DNA of 64,000 bases from Taudactylus pleione. Taxonomy: Eukaryota; Chordata; Amphibia; Anura; Myobatrachidae. Below the pieces are notes generated by a model that saw only the letters and a program-made list of their open reading frames with translations, did no database searches and was not told where the DNA came from. This document shows positions 22,223 through 32,295 of the stretch, piece by piece. Numbering within the stretch: position 1 is the stretch's first letter; every line of letters begins with the position of its first letter. Position numbers and translations under genes: made by a program. The stretch spans positions 5,586,001 to 5,650,000 of the forward strand of contig JAUIMM010000483.1 of the NCBI GenBank assembly GCA_031769625.1. The letters are read 5' to 3'.

Positions 22223-23926
22223 AAATGTGTGTCAGACCAACAGACATTTATCTGGCAACCTTAAGTTACACCCAGCAGATACAGTGGCTGTGTACTGTCA
22301 GATATCTCACAGTGTATTGGGCCCAAGATCTGCGCTCCACTGGGGAGGAGACATTTCCCCATTCCCTCCCTGTGAAGGAACAGGGGAAATATCCGTCAAT
22401 TGGCCGCGGCAGTGCATACACTGCCCGACGCGACCGACTTGTAACTTCAAAACATTGCATCATATGGACATGCCTGTACGATTCAGCATTCCCGGCCAAT
22501 CTAAATTTTCGGATGGGTCACGTACATACTCGCTGCAATTATCTGGGCGATCCGCTGATGTTTAGCAGATCGCCCAAATAATTGTATTGTGTATGCTCAT
22601 TACCCATGCCTACTTGTGGTTCCTGCAGCAAGGGGGCAAGGCATACCAATTTGCACCGTCATGGCCTGCCCCCAGAGCACAATGCATCCCAAGGCGTACG
22701 CCTGAGCCACGGTCATCAAGCTTCTCCCACTTCCATCATCCAGAGAAATCTGGTGCATGACATGTTCCCTTTTTTTCTTTTCTCTTTTTAGTGTTTTTGT
22801 TTTTTTTTCTTTTTTTGTGTTTCATTTTTGCTTTGCATATTTATCATTACATCCCAGAATGCTGCAGGTAACATGATATGGAACAGTTAAAAAGTTTGAT
22901 AGAAAAGAAAAAGCAATAATAAAGCCATAAAACAAGGGCTGTTGTGCGTATCTTAGGATTCCATTAGAAATAATGATTTAGGAACGTACTGCATTTAACA
23001 AAAAGAAAAAAAAAAAAATTACGCAGTGCAGGAAAAAAAATCCACCAAACAATATATAAAAAGGCTTGTGTGCCCTACAACACTGACTGTAATGAAGTGC
23101 TTCTTTACGTGAGGTTTTATTACCGAAATGCAGAAAAAGCAGATTTTAACGCCTGTCTGCCTAGAGCTTTATATTGAATAGCCTTCACAACACGGGGTTT
23201 AAATTCTGCTGCGTCTGTTATTCTAAAGTCAATAACGTGGAGAGTGTACGCCGCTCATTCACACCCCAGAGAAACTATTTTTTTTGTAAGTAAAGAAAAT
23301 TGGAACGTAACATGTATTTCTGACACCTGAAAAACAGCTTATGAATTTAGATGATGCTTGACAGCCATAAACTCTGCGTGTTCATTCATTTCAATAAAGC
23401 CGAAGAAAGGCCATTCTGCGAGACTTATGACGGACTTGATGTCCTAATAATCATTATTCCATAATGGTGCGTGTCGTTACCGTTTGTATTGCTGCTTGCT
23501 CAAAATTCATGCAGAAAAAATTAAAAAAAGCTAAAAAAAAAAATCAAAAACTTTATAGATATTTGGTATGGTAAAATATCGATGCAGACTCTTCACGCCT
23601 CTTCCTAAGGAGATATGGAGATTAGTCCTGTTGTTGGAGGTGTCGGTGGGCTGGACTTAATGATGCAACTTGTGTCATAACATCCCACCCACTGAGAGCA
23701 ATGGTGCAACTCGTGTTGCACCACCGCAGTTGAGAATTGTTATCGTCATGCTTGCTGGGGAGGTCACCCACTATTTCAGAGGTCTCCCGAACAATAGAAA
23801 GAAAATCTCTCAAAATAAAAATACAATAGCAGTCTTTTTAAAATATAAGATATTGATGTATCTCCACAATAAAATAGTATGGCCACCCAAAAATGAGGTT
23901 AGTTTTTAGCCCACTTTACCCTAACC
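22223..23926. other. No gene seen
   Basis: T-rich tract near 22780-22830 and A-rich tracts near 23005 and 23530. The rest is unique-looking. A 118-codon open stretch at 22225-22581 (+) overlaps other open frames, shows no known domain and is not called. Confidence 0.5.
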
Positions 23927-23929
23927 TTA

Positions 23930-24249
23930 AGCTGCATACATACGTAAAGATTTTCTGTCCAACCATCCAACTAGTTGATTGATTGGAATGAAAATCTGGT
24001 AACGTATGAAAGCAAATGACAATCAGCAATTTGCTCCCAAACGCCAGAAAATGGACAAAAACTGTTGTTTGAACAAATTGTTTAGATCAAACATTTAACA
24101 AACTTGTCTGACGACCATTTCCATCTGTTTTCTGGCATTTAGGAGCAAATTGCTGATCATCAGTTACTCCCATACGTTACCAGATTTTCATTCCAATCAA
24201 TCAACTAGTTGGATGGTTGGACAGAAAATCTTTACGTGTGTACCCAGCC
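23930..24249. mobile_element. Fold-back MITE, 320 bp, TTA flanks
   Basis: The long arms are complementary: 'acgtaaagattttctgtcca' at the left against 'tggacagaaaatctttacgt' at the right, and 'caatttgctcc' against 'ggagcaaattg'. TTA lies at 23927-23929 and 24250-24252. The 3-bp duplication suggests PIF/Harbinger-type mobilisation. Confidence 0.8.
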
Positions 24250-24252
24250 TTA

Positions 24253-24785
24253 CTGGTCACTCTGCGTGGATCCTCTACAAATCTACTACCAACCCCGGAA
24301 GCCATGGTTCCATATTACTTACATCTGTATACAAATATCTGCATATATTTCAAATGTAAAGCAGCGATTGTGGGATGCACAATGGAACAAAAGGGAGAGC
24401 CCTGGGTACCTGAGCGTATGGGACACCAAGATCACATCCAGTCACTGTATGTCAGAGCCAATGTAAAGGGGAGCATTGAGGCATGTGCCCAAGGTCTCAG
24501 GCTCTCTGTGGGCCCAGGGTATTAAATGTCCTCCCCTCCCATCTGGTCTCCATAGTGGAGGCTGCATGTCCTATTCTGCATTTCCCTCATACATTGTCAC
24601 ACAAGCATGCAGGATGGATGTGGGACCGGTGGGCACAAGATTGGATATCAGGAGCAGGAGCTCTCGGTACCCCAGTGCGGCACGGTCCCCACAGCCCCCA
24701 GGGAAATATCAGATAGATTCAATGGCTGCTTCTACTAGTTACCTTAAACTCAAAACAGCCATTTAAATAATGACTTTAACATACT
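24253..24785. other. No gene seen
   Basis: Three overlapping open stretches of 77-102 codons in different frames have no recognisable domain. Confidence 0.45.
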
Positions 24786-24975
24786 TAGGCCGGGGTCTAT
24801 TTACTAAACCTTGGATGAAGATAAAATGAATGGAGATAAAGTTCCAACCAATCAGCTCCTAACTGCCATGTCAGAGGCTGTGTTTGAAAAATGACAGTTA
24901 GGAGCTAGTCGACTGGTACTTTATTTCCTTTGACTTTGTCTCCATTCAAGGCTTAGTAAATAAAACACCTTTAAA
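24786..24975. mobile_element. Palindromic MITE, diverged 'tttactaa' family
   Basis: 'ggggtctatttactaaacct' is inverted as 'ggcttagtaaataaaac', and 'aatcagctcctaactg' as 'cagttaggagctagtc'. It is a diverged relative of the 1936-2110 element. Confidence 0.65.
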
Positions 24976-25481
24976 CAAAACAGATGGGTTGTGCCTTTAA
25001 GCACTTCAAGACACAGGGGGCTATTTGGCAAATATTTATAAACATCCAGGGGTTACTTTGACACATTTACACACTGAGGGGTACTTGGAATAAATAAATA
25101 AACAGAGGGCAATACAGTAAAAATGTTACTGTCACCGATGGGTTTACGATACACAAAGGTATAATTCATCGATACTGTACTAAAAAAAAAAAAAAAAATA
25201 ACAACCCTGCTCTAGACTTCGCATCAGTTAATTATTTTTTTACATGTGTATTTATTTTCGTTTAATATGTTTCCAATAAAATCTTATCAGATTTTGTGAT
25301 TTTAGTAACTTGTCTGTGAATATTGACTGTAATGTTTGTCATTTAAAAAAAAAAGGTGCAAATTTGATTTAAACATTGACAATATGAGTTCATCATAGTC
25401 CCATAATAGAGATCTTTTCATTATCACTTAATTTCTACAAAAGCAGGTGAAAATTAATATTTAGGACATTCCTACAAGAAC
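24976..25481. other. No gene seen
   Basis: A/T-rich with several A-tracts; no repeat assigned. Confidence 0.5.
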
Positions 25482-25489
25482 TTCTAGAA

Positions 25490-26244
25490 CAGTGGTTCTC
25501 AAACTCTGGGCCTGATTCAGACCCGCTCGCGGACGCTATGCGCTCGCAAGCGGGTCGATGGTGGCCCAGTGCGCATGCGCACGACGGAGCCGGCTCCGTC
25601 GAGCGCATGCGCGAGACCCGGATAGCGACGGGCAAACCCTTGCTCCGGGTCTCGTACCAAAGGGGGCGTGCTGTTGATGTTGAGTGACAGCACGCCCCCT
25701 TTGGTAGGCGGGCCAGGGGAGTGGCCGCCCAAACGGAGGCGTTCCCATGTGAACGCCTCCGTTTGGGGCGGCCCCACTGACATCACGAGTGATGTCAGTG
25801 GGAGAGATTTCGGCTCTGTGAGAGCCGAAATCTCTCTGGGGCTTGCAGCAACGAGACCCTACCACAAGGGTCTCGTCGCAAGCCCCGATGGTCGCGATGG
25901 TCTTGACCATCGCGACCATCCTCCTGGCCGCTCGCTATAGCTGTGGGTGGTCACCCACAGCTATGCGAGCGGCCAGGAGGCCGCTCTAAAAAACAAGAAG
26001 GCCGGCCCTGATTCAGAGCGAGTGCTCTGTCAGAGCGTCCGGCTCTGAATCAGGGCCTCTGTCCTCAGGGCCGCACACAGTTCATATTTTCCAGGTCACC
26101 TAGCAGATGCACAGGTGTATTCATTACTCAGTGACACATTTTAAAAGAGCCACAGGTGGCTAATTATTTCACTTGCGATTCTGTGAGGAGACTTGGAAAA
26201 CATGCACTGTTTGGTGCCCTGAGGACCGAGTTTGAGAACCTGTG
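25490..26244. mobile_element. hAT-type MITE with a second element nested in it
   Basis: A perfect 8-bp duplication TTCTAGAA lies at 25482-25489 and 26245-26252. The ends are CAGTGGTTCTCAAACTC and the inverted 'gagtttgagaacctgtg', a common hAT-type terminus. Without the nested insertion at 25508-26057 the element would be only about 200 bp. No coding. Confidence 0.9.
25508..26057 (-). mobile_element. Hairpin-chain MITE, copy A
   Basis: Starts GGGCCTGATTCAGA and ends TCTGAATCAGGGCC, flanked by TCT on both sides (25505-25507, 26058-26060). Almost the whole 550 bp is a run of about eleven successive short hairpins. Clear ones include 'caaagggggcgtgctgt'/'acagcacgccccctttg' (about 25659-25704), 'ccaaacggaggcgttc'/'gaacgcctccgtttgg' (about 25729-25766), 'ccactgacatcac'/'gtgatgtcagtgg' (about 25774-25802), 'agagatttcggctct'/'agagccgaaatctct' (25803-25835), 'gatggtcgcgatggtc'/'gaccatcgcgaccatc' (about 25887-25920) and 'ctggccgctcgc'/'gcgagcggccag' (about 25924-25976). 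The opposite orientation is at 35000 and 47456. No coding. Confidence 0.85.
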
Positions 26245-26261
26245 TTCTAGAAGATAGCAGC

Positions 26262-26335
26262 TAGAATCTGATTGGTTGCTATGCGCAACATCTCCACTTC
26301 TAAAAACCCGCAGTTTAGTAAATATACCCCTTAGA
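26262..26335. repeat. Half of a palindromic 'ttgctatg' MITE
   Basis: 'agaatctgattggttgctat' through 'ttagtaaatatacccc' matches one arm of the 1936-2110 element; the other arm is absent. Confidence 0.7.
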
Positions 26336-26480
26336 ATGTTAATTATCGGGGTATTCCCGGATCCTGATAATTAACATAATGAATATGGCGCACGGTCCTG
26401 TTGTCCGGTCTAAGCAAGCATCTGGTACTGTAGTAGCATCTAGCTAAAAGCCAACTCTTTTGCCAAACACTTCTATAGGA

Positions 26481-26486
26481 GGGAAG
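26481..26486 (+). mobile_element. First six bases of the MITE disrupted by the hAT element
   Basis: GGGAAG is the start of the telomere-like-repeat MITE whose remainder is at 31741-32287. The MITE's own 8-bp duplication CTATAGGA is at 26473-26480 and 32288-32295. Confidence 0.75.
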
Positions 26487-26646
26487 TAGGGGTGAGCGGG
26501 TTCGGATTTCTGAAATCCGAACCCCCCCGAGCCCCCCCGATCCGAGTCCGATCCGAGTCAGGCTCGACTTTTCCCGCCTGACTCGGATCTGACATCGAGG
26601 CAAAACGTCATCATCCCGCCTTCCGAGTCTCGCGGGTTTTGGATCC

Positions 26647-26653
26647 TATATAA
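26647..26653 (+). promoter_or_regulatory. Candidate TATA box of the hAT element
   Basis: TATATAA lies 160 bp inside the element, followed by G/C-rich sequence ('gcgtcggcgccattttct') about 20 bp on. It is correctly placed and oriented to drive the downstream transposase. Transcription start not determined. Confidence 0.45.
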
Positions 26654-26965
26654 GGTACCCGCGTCGGCGCCATTTTCTCACTCGGCTGTGGACAGTGAAG
26701 AGGGAGGGTGGGAGTTAGTGCTGTGTAGTGTAGTGTAGTGTAGTGCTGCTGTTGTCCACTACTTCAAAGTCCATAGGGGCTGGCTGTGTTGTGCTGTGCT
26801 GCTGTTGTTAATAGGGGCTGTGTCCACTACTTCAAAGTCCATAGGGGCTGGCTGGACTGTGTTGTGCAGTCAGTTCCAAAGTCCTGTGCAGTGTCCCAGT
26901 CCTAAAGGGGTGCTGTAGTGTTGTCCAGGGGGTGCTCTGTCCATCAGGGGTGCTCCCCCCAAGTG

Positions 26966-27955
26966 CTAAAAAAATAATATATTTTCTGTGTTTGTGAATT
27001 GTGTGCGCAGTAGCCGCACGTGCATCAACAAAGTAGTGCCAAGCGTGCGCCTGTGTCATAAGTAAAGGGCCGGCTGGCTTGACCGTTAAGGGTGCTGTAA
27101 CCCCCGAAAGTACACTCCAGTCCAAACCAAAAAAAAAATTATTTTCTGTGTTTGTGAATTGTGTGCGCAGTAGCCGCACGTGCATCAACAAAGTAGTGCC
27201 AAGCGTGCGCCTGTGTCATAAGTAAAGGGCCGGCTGGCTTGACCGTTAAGGGTGCTGTAACCCCCGAAAGTACACTCCAGTCCAAACCTAAAAAAAAATT
27301 ATTTTCTGTGTTTGTGAATTGTGTGCGCAGTAGCCGCACGTGCATCAACAAAGTAGTGCCAAGCGTGCGCCTGTGTCATAAGTAAAGGGCCGGCTGGCTT
27401 GACCGTTAAAGGGTGCTGTAACCCCCGAAAGTACACTCCAGTCCAAACCAAAAAAAAATTATTTTCTGTGTTTGTTAATTGTGTGCGCAGTAGCCGCACG
27501 TGCATCAACAAAGTAGTGCCAAGCGTGCGCCTGTGTCATAAGTAAAGGGCCGGCTGGCTTGACCGTTAAGGGTGCTGTAACCCCCGAAAGTACACTCCAG
27601 TCCAAACCTAAAAAAAAATTATTTTCTGTGTTTGTGAATTGTGTGCGCAGTAGCCGCACGTGCATCAACAAAGTAGTGCCAAGAGTGCGCCTGTGTCATA
27701 AGTAAAGGGCCGGCTGGCTTGACCGTTAAAGGGTGCTGTAACCCCCGAAAGTACACTCCAGTCCAAACTAAAAAAAAATTATTTTCTGTGTTTGTGAATT
27801 GTGTGCGCAGTAGCCGCACGTGCATCAACAAAGTAGTGCCAAGCGTGCGCCTGTGTCATAAGTAAAGGGCCGGCTGGCTTGACCGTTAAAGGGTGCTGTA
27901 ACCCACAAAGTACACTCCAGTCCAAACCAAAAAAAAAATTATTTTCTGTGTTTAG
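26966..27955 (+). repeat. 160-bp tandem array in the hAT 5' region
   Basis: Six full copies and a partial seventh, starting near 26976, 27138, 27298, 27458, 27618, 27778 and 27938. Each holds 'ttttctgtgtttgtgaattg', 'gtgcgcagtagccgcacgtg', 'aagtaaagggccggctggct' and an A-tract. Copies differ at only a few positions. The partial last copy leads directly into the transposase start. Open stretches of 70 codons on the minus strand recur at 160-bp spacing and are not genes. Confidence 0.95.
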
Positions 27956-27987
27956 CCGCACGTATATATCAAATCGATATAACATAA

Positions 27988-30900
27988 ATGGAGGACCAAA
28001 CTTTCTCCGATAAAAATAAAATAGAGAAAGATCAAGAACCACTTCCTCCTAGTGCTGAAGCTGCTGCCACTAGTCATGACATAGACGATAACATGCCATC
28101 AACGTCGTCTGCCAAGGCCGATGCCCAATGTCATAGTAGAGGGCACATACAATCCCAAATGGCAAAGTTCAGGAAAATGACCTTGAAAAAGACATTTAAA
28201 TCAGCTGAAGAGAAACGTAAACTTGCCAATATGCCATTTACGACACGGAGTGGCAAGGAACGGCTAAGGTCGATCCCTAGTATGTTCATGACTAGTGGTT
28301 CAGCTTCACATGACGATGGAAGCACTCCTCCCACTAAAAAAATCAAAAGAGTTAAGCTGGCAAAAGCACAGCGAAGAACTGTGCTTTCTAAGAAGATATC
28401 ACAAATCCCCAAAGAGAGTCCAAGTGTGGTGGTGGTTGCGATGCCTGACCTTCCCAGCACTGGACGGGAAGAGGTGGCTCTTTCCACCATTTGCACGCCC
28501 CCTGCAAGTGCTGAAAGGAGCACCCACAGTCCACTTGCTGATATGCAAATTGAAGATGTCACTGTTGAAGTACAACAGGATGAGGATACTGGTGTAGCTG
28601 GCGCTGAGGAGGAAGTTGGCGAGGAGGATTCTGATGGTGATGTGGTTTGTTTAAATCAGGCTCCGGGGGAGACAGTTGTTGTCCGTGGGATGAAAAAGCC
28701 CATCACGGTCATGCCTGGGCAGAAGACCAAACATTCCACCTCTTTGGTCTGGCAATATTTCTATCCAAATCCGGACAACAACTGTCTTGCCATATGTACC
28801 ATATGTAAAGGTGAAATAAGTAGGGGTAGGGACGTCAACCACCTAGGAACATCCTCCCTTATACGGCACCTGCAGCGCGTTCATAAAAAGTTACTGTCAA
28901 GTTCAGAAACTTTGGCTCAGACCGTAAGCAGTCCAGGGACACCTAAATCCCGTTGTCCTGTTGTATCCAAGCGCCTGCAAACCACACCGTCAACTCCCTC
29001 CTCGTCAATTTCCTCCTTAGTCAGGATCGGAAGTAGTCCTGCAGGCCATATCACTGGCATGACTGACTCTCCTATCCGGGATTCCTCCGGAGGATCCTGC
29101 ATTGCTACGCCTACTGCTGCCGCTGCTGCTGTTGCTGCTGCTGCTGGGAGTCGTTCATCATCCCAGAGAGGAAGTAGGAACACCACTACTTTTACTAAAC
29201 AATTGACCCTCCAACAGTCCTTAGCGAGGAGGATGAAGTACGACAGCAGTCATCCTGAAGCAAAACGTATAACTGAGGCCTTGACTGCTATGTTGGTGTT
29301 AGACGTGCGTCCGGTATCCGCCATTAGTGCAGTGGGATTTAGACAATTGATGGAGGTAGTGTGTCCCCGGTTCCAAATCCCGTCTAGATTCCACTTCACT
29401 AGGCAGGCGATACCGAGACTGTACAGAAACGTCAGAAAAAGTGTCCTCAGTGTCCTGAAAAATGCCGTTGTACACAATGTCCACTTAACCACGGACATGT
29501 GGACAAGTGGAACAGGGCAGACTAAGGACTATATGACTGTGACAGCCCACTGGGTAGATGTATCACCTTACGCAGCAACAGCAGCAGCGTCACCAGTAGC
29601 AGCATCTCAGAAACGCCAGCTCGTTACAAGGCAGGCTACGCTGTGTATCACCGGTTTCAGTAAGAGGCACACCGCCGACAACCTCTTAGAGAAACTGAGG
29701 GAAATCATCGCCCAGTGGCTTACCCCACTTAGACTCTCCTGGGGATTTGTGATATCTGACAACGCCACCAATATTGTGCGGGCATTACATCTGGGCAAAT
29801 TCCAGCACGTCCCATGTTTTGCTCACACAATAAACTTGGTGGTGCAGAATTTTCTGAAAAGCGACAGGGGCGTGCAGGAGACGCTTTGGGTGGCCCGAAA
29901 AATTTCTGGCCACTTTCGCCATTCAGCGACTGCGTGCCGAAGACTGGAGCACCAGCAAACACTCTTGAACCTGCCCCGCCATCACCTGAAGCAAGAGGTT
30001 GTGACGCGGTGGAACTCAACCCTCTATATGCTTCAGAGGATGGAGGAGCAGCAAAAGGCCATACAAGCCTATACATCCACCTATGACATAGGCAAAGGAG
30101 GGGGTATGCACCTGACTCAAGCGCAGTGGAGAATGATTTCCGTGTTGTGCAAGGTTCTTCAGCCCTTCGAACTTGCCACACGTGAAGTCAGTTCAGACAC
30201 TGCCAGCTTGAGTCAGGTCATTCCCCTCATCAGGCTTTTGCAGAAGCAGCTGGAGAAAGTGAAGGAGGAGCTAAGACGGAGCGATTCCGCTCGGCATGTG
30301 GGACTTGTGGATGAAGCCCTTCATTCGCTTTGCCAGGATTCCAGGGTGGTCAATCTGTTGAAATCAGACCACTACATTTTGGCCACCGTGCTCGATCCTA
30401 GGTTTAAAGCCTATGTGGTGTCTCTCTTTCCGGCCGACACAAGCCTGCAGAGGTGCAAAGACCTGCTGGTGAACACACTGTCAGCTGAAGCGGAACGTGA
30501 CACGTCAACGGCTCCTTCTTCATTTTCTCCCGCAACTGGGGCTGCCAGGAAAAAACTTAGGTATCCTAAGCAACCCGCTGGCGGTGATGCAGGGCAGGCA
30601 GGACCAAGTTTGGACATCTGGTCCGGACTGAAGGACCTGGCAACAATTTCTGACATGTCTACTGTCACTGCATATGATACTGTCACCATTGACAGAATGG
30701 TGGAGGATTACATCGGTGACAGCATCCAAGTAGGCATGTCAGACAGTCCATACCTGTACTGGCAGGAAAAAGAGGCAATTTGGAGGCCCCTGTACAAACT
30801 GGCTCTATTTTACCTGAGTTGCCCCCCCTCCAGTGTGTACTCCGAAAGAGTGTTTAGTGCAGCCGGGAACCTTGTCAGCGAAAGGCGTAGGAGGTTGCTT

Positions 30901-31104
30901 CCACAGAATGTGGAGAAGATGATGTTCATCAAAATGAATTATCAGCTCTTCCAGGGAGACCAGCCTCCAGAAGGTACAGAGGGACCTGTGGTGGTGGATT
31001 CAAGTGGGGACGAGTTAATACTTTGTGAGGATGAGGATGTACACACTGAAGAGGGTGAGGAATCGGTGGATGAGGAGGATGAGGATGACATCTTGCCTCC
31101 GTAG
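27988..31104 (+). CDS. hAT-family transposase with BED zinc finger (1038 aa)
   Basis: This is a cut-and-paste transposase of the hAT superfamily, probably the Ac-like/ZBED-related branch. Residues 1-245 are a basic and Ser/Thr-rich, then acidic, leader. About 251-300 is a BED finger: aromatic LVWQYF, CTIC at 270-273, then H293 and H299. Residues 375-387 are Ala-rich. The RNase H-like core has D503 in HLTTDMWTS and D591 in VISDNATNI, followed by CFAHTINLVV (610-619) and VTRWNSTLYML (671-681). The C-terminal dimerisation block runs from YWQEKEAIW to SSVYSERVFSAAGN, with the catalytic Glu about 953, and ends LPQNVEKMMFIK. The tail from 1008 is strongly acidic. The frame has no break, and all three acidic residues and the CxxH are present. 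The start is the first ATG after the 160-bp array. ATG at codon 36 is an alternative. Introns upstream cannot be excluded. Confidence 0.95.
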   Translation: MEDQTFSDKNKIEKDQEPLPPSAEAAATSHDIDDNMPSTSSAKADAQCHSRGHIQSQMAKFRKMTLKKTFKSAEEKRKLANMPFTTRSGKERLRSIPSMFMTSGSASHDDGSTPPTKKIKRVKLAKAQRRTVLSKKISQIPKESPSVVVVAMPDLPSTGREEVALSTICTPPASAERSTHSPLADMQIEDVTVEVQQDEDTGVAGAEEEVGEEDSDGDVVCLNQAPGETVVVRGMKKPITVMPGQKTKHSTSLVWQYFYPNPDNNCLAICTICKGEISRGRDVNHLGTSSLIRHLQRVHKKLLSSSETLAQTVSSPGTPKSRCPVVSKRLQTTPSTPSSSISSLVRIGSSPAGHITGMTDSPIRDSSGGSCIATPTAAAAAVAAAAGSRSSSQRGSRNTTTFTKQLTLQQSLARRMKYDSSHPEAKRITEALTAMLVLDVRPVSAISAVGFRQLMEVVCPRFQIPSRFHFTRQAIPRLYRNVRKSVLSVLKNAVVHNVHLTTDMWTSGTGQTKDYMTVTAHWVDVSPYAATAAASPVAASQKRQLVTRQATLCITGFSKRHTADNLLEKLREIIAQWLTPLRLSWGFVISDNATNIVRALHLGKFQHVPCFAHTINLVVQNFLKSDRGVQETLWVARKISGHFRHSATACRRLEHQQTLLNLPRHHLKQEVVTRWNSTLYMLQRMEEQQKAIQAYTSTYDIGKGGGMHLTQAQWRMISVLCKVLQPFELATREVSSDTASLSQVIPLIRLLQKQLEKVKEELRRSDSARHVGLVDEALHSLCQDSRVVNLLKSDHYILATVLDPRFKAYVVSLFPADTSLQRCKDLLVNTLSAEAERDTSTAPSSFSPATGAARKKLRYPKQPAGGDAGQAGPSLDIWSGLKDLATISDMSTVTAYDTVTIDRMVEDYIGDSIQVGMSDSPYLYWQEKEAIWRPLYKLALFYLSCPPSSVYSERVFSAAGNLVSERRRRLLPQNVEKMMFIKMNYQLFQGDQPPEGTEGPVVVDSSGDELILCEDEDVHTEEGEESVDEEDEDDILPP

Positions 31105-31738
31105 AGCCAGTTTGTGCAGGGACACATTAATTGCCAGCTTGTTTTGTGGGGGCCCAAACGAACCAATCATTTCAGCCACAGTTGTGTGGCAGACCCTGGC
31201 GCTGAAATGATTGATTTGTTAAAGTGTGCATGTCCTGTTTATACAACATAAGGGTGGGTGGGAGGGCCCAAGGACAATTCCATCTTGCACCTCTTTTTTT
31301 CTTTGCATTATGTACAGTTTGGGGCCTAGTTTTTCTAACTGCCATCCTGCCTGCCACTGCAGTGTCACTCCTAGATGGGTCACGTGTTTGTGCCGCCCAC
31401 TCGTATCTCTTAGCATAGTCATCCAGCTACCTCGGTGCAACCTTTTGGACATAAAAACACTATTGTGAGGTGTGAGGTGTTCAGAATAGACTGGAAATGA
31501 GTGGAAATTAAGGTTATTGAGGTTAATAATAGCATAGGAGCAGAAAAACCTACAAATTCTGTGATTTTAGCTGTTTTTATGCTTTTTTTCAAAAAAATAC
31601 AGATCCAAAACACAAAACCCAGAACCCAAAACACGGAAGGGTGGTTTTGGCAAAACCAATCCAGATCCAAAACACGAAGAAAGATCCAGATCCAAAACCA
31701 AAACACAAAACACGAAAAGTGGCCGGTGCACACCCCTA
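31105..31738 (+). other. 3' region of the hAT element
   Basis: Non-coding. No canonical AATAAA is evident just after the stop. The stretch 'ttattgaggttaataata' (about 31513) recurs at about 51741. The last 150 bp is A/C-rich, with repeated 'agatccaaaac' and 'aaaacacgaa', plausible transposase-binding repeats. Confidence 0.6.
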
Positions 31739-31740
31739 GA

Positions 31741-32287
31741 GGGAAGCAATCGGGAAGCCGACTGCCTAAATACCGGCAGCCGGCTTCCCGACTGTCTTAT
31801 CCCGGCATGGGTGAAATGCCGGGCGTCTAGATGTAGACGCCCGCATTTCCCTGACGCCGAGAGACCGGCGCCCGGCATCACGATCGTAGTGATGCCGGGC
31901 GCCGCGGGGGGGAGGGTTAGGTTTAGGGCTCCCGGGGGGGACTTAGGGTTAGGCACCCCCCCGGGAGGGTTAGGGTTAGGCTAGGGGGAGGGAGGGTTAG
32001 GGTTAGGCACCCCCGGGGGGGACTGAGGGTTAGGCACCACTTAGGTTTAGACAGCGGGGAAGGGGGTGGTTAGGGTTAGGCACTTAGAGGGAGGATTAGG
32101 GTTAGGCACTTGGGGGGGTAAGTTAGGGTTAGGCACCCCTAAGGAGGGTTAGGGGGGTTAGGTTAGGTTAGCAGATGCTTACCTAGCCACGATCGGGATT
32201 TCCAGCGCTGTCGGGCTTCCGCTGCTTCGCACTCTGCTCCTGTCAGGCTGTCGCTGACGGGAATCGAACCCATATCATACCCATTCC
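31741..32287 (+). mobile_element. MITE with internal TTAGGG-type array, copy 4 (main part)
   Basis: It continues 'gggaagcaatcgggaagccg', with arms carrying the dyad 'gggcgtctagatgtagacgc', a degenerate array of 'gttagggttaggcacc' motifs (about 31910-32175), and a right arm 'ttacctagccacgatcggga' ending CATACCCATTCC. The 8-bp duplication CTATAGGA (32288-32295) matches 26473-26480 on the far side of the hAT insertion. Confidence 0.85.
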
Positions 32288-32295
32288 CTATAGGA

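Larger units (their letters stand above)
26487..31738 (+). mobile_element. Complete hAT transposon, apparently autonomous
   Basis: A 5,252-bp element flanked by a perfect 8-bp duplication, GAGGGAAG (26479-26486 and 31739-31746). The ends are TAGGGGTGAGC and, inverted, TAGGGGTGTGC. Inside the left end is the dyad 'ggttcggattt'/'aaatccgaacc'. Next come a TATA-like box, a G/T-rich leader, a homogeneous 160-bp array and a full transposase frame. The 3' subterminal region repeats 'agatccaaaac'. Perfect flanks, an unbroken frame and array homogeneity point to recent insertion. A related, coding-less element is at about 50650-51918. Confidence 0.95.

Noticed and set aside
26832..28042. Series of near-identical 70-codon minus-strand frames
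   Set aside because: They recur every 160 bp because of the tandem array in the hAT 5' region and point against the transposase.
28131..30729. Minus-strand and alternate-frame open stretches of 60-150 codons inside the transposase gene
   Set aside because: Shadows of the 1038-codon frame; none contains a recognised motif.
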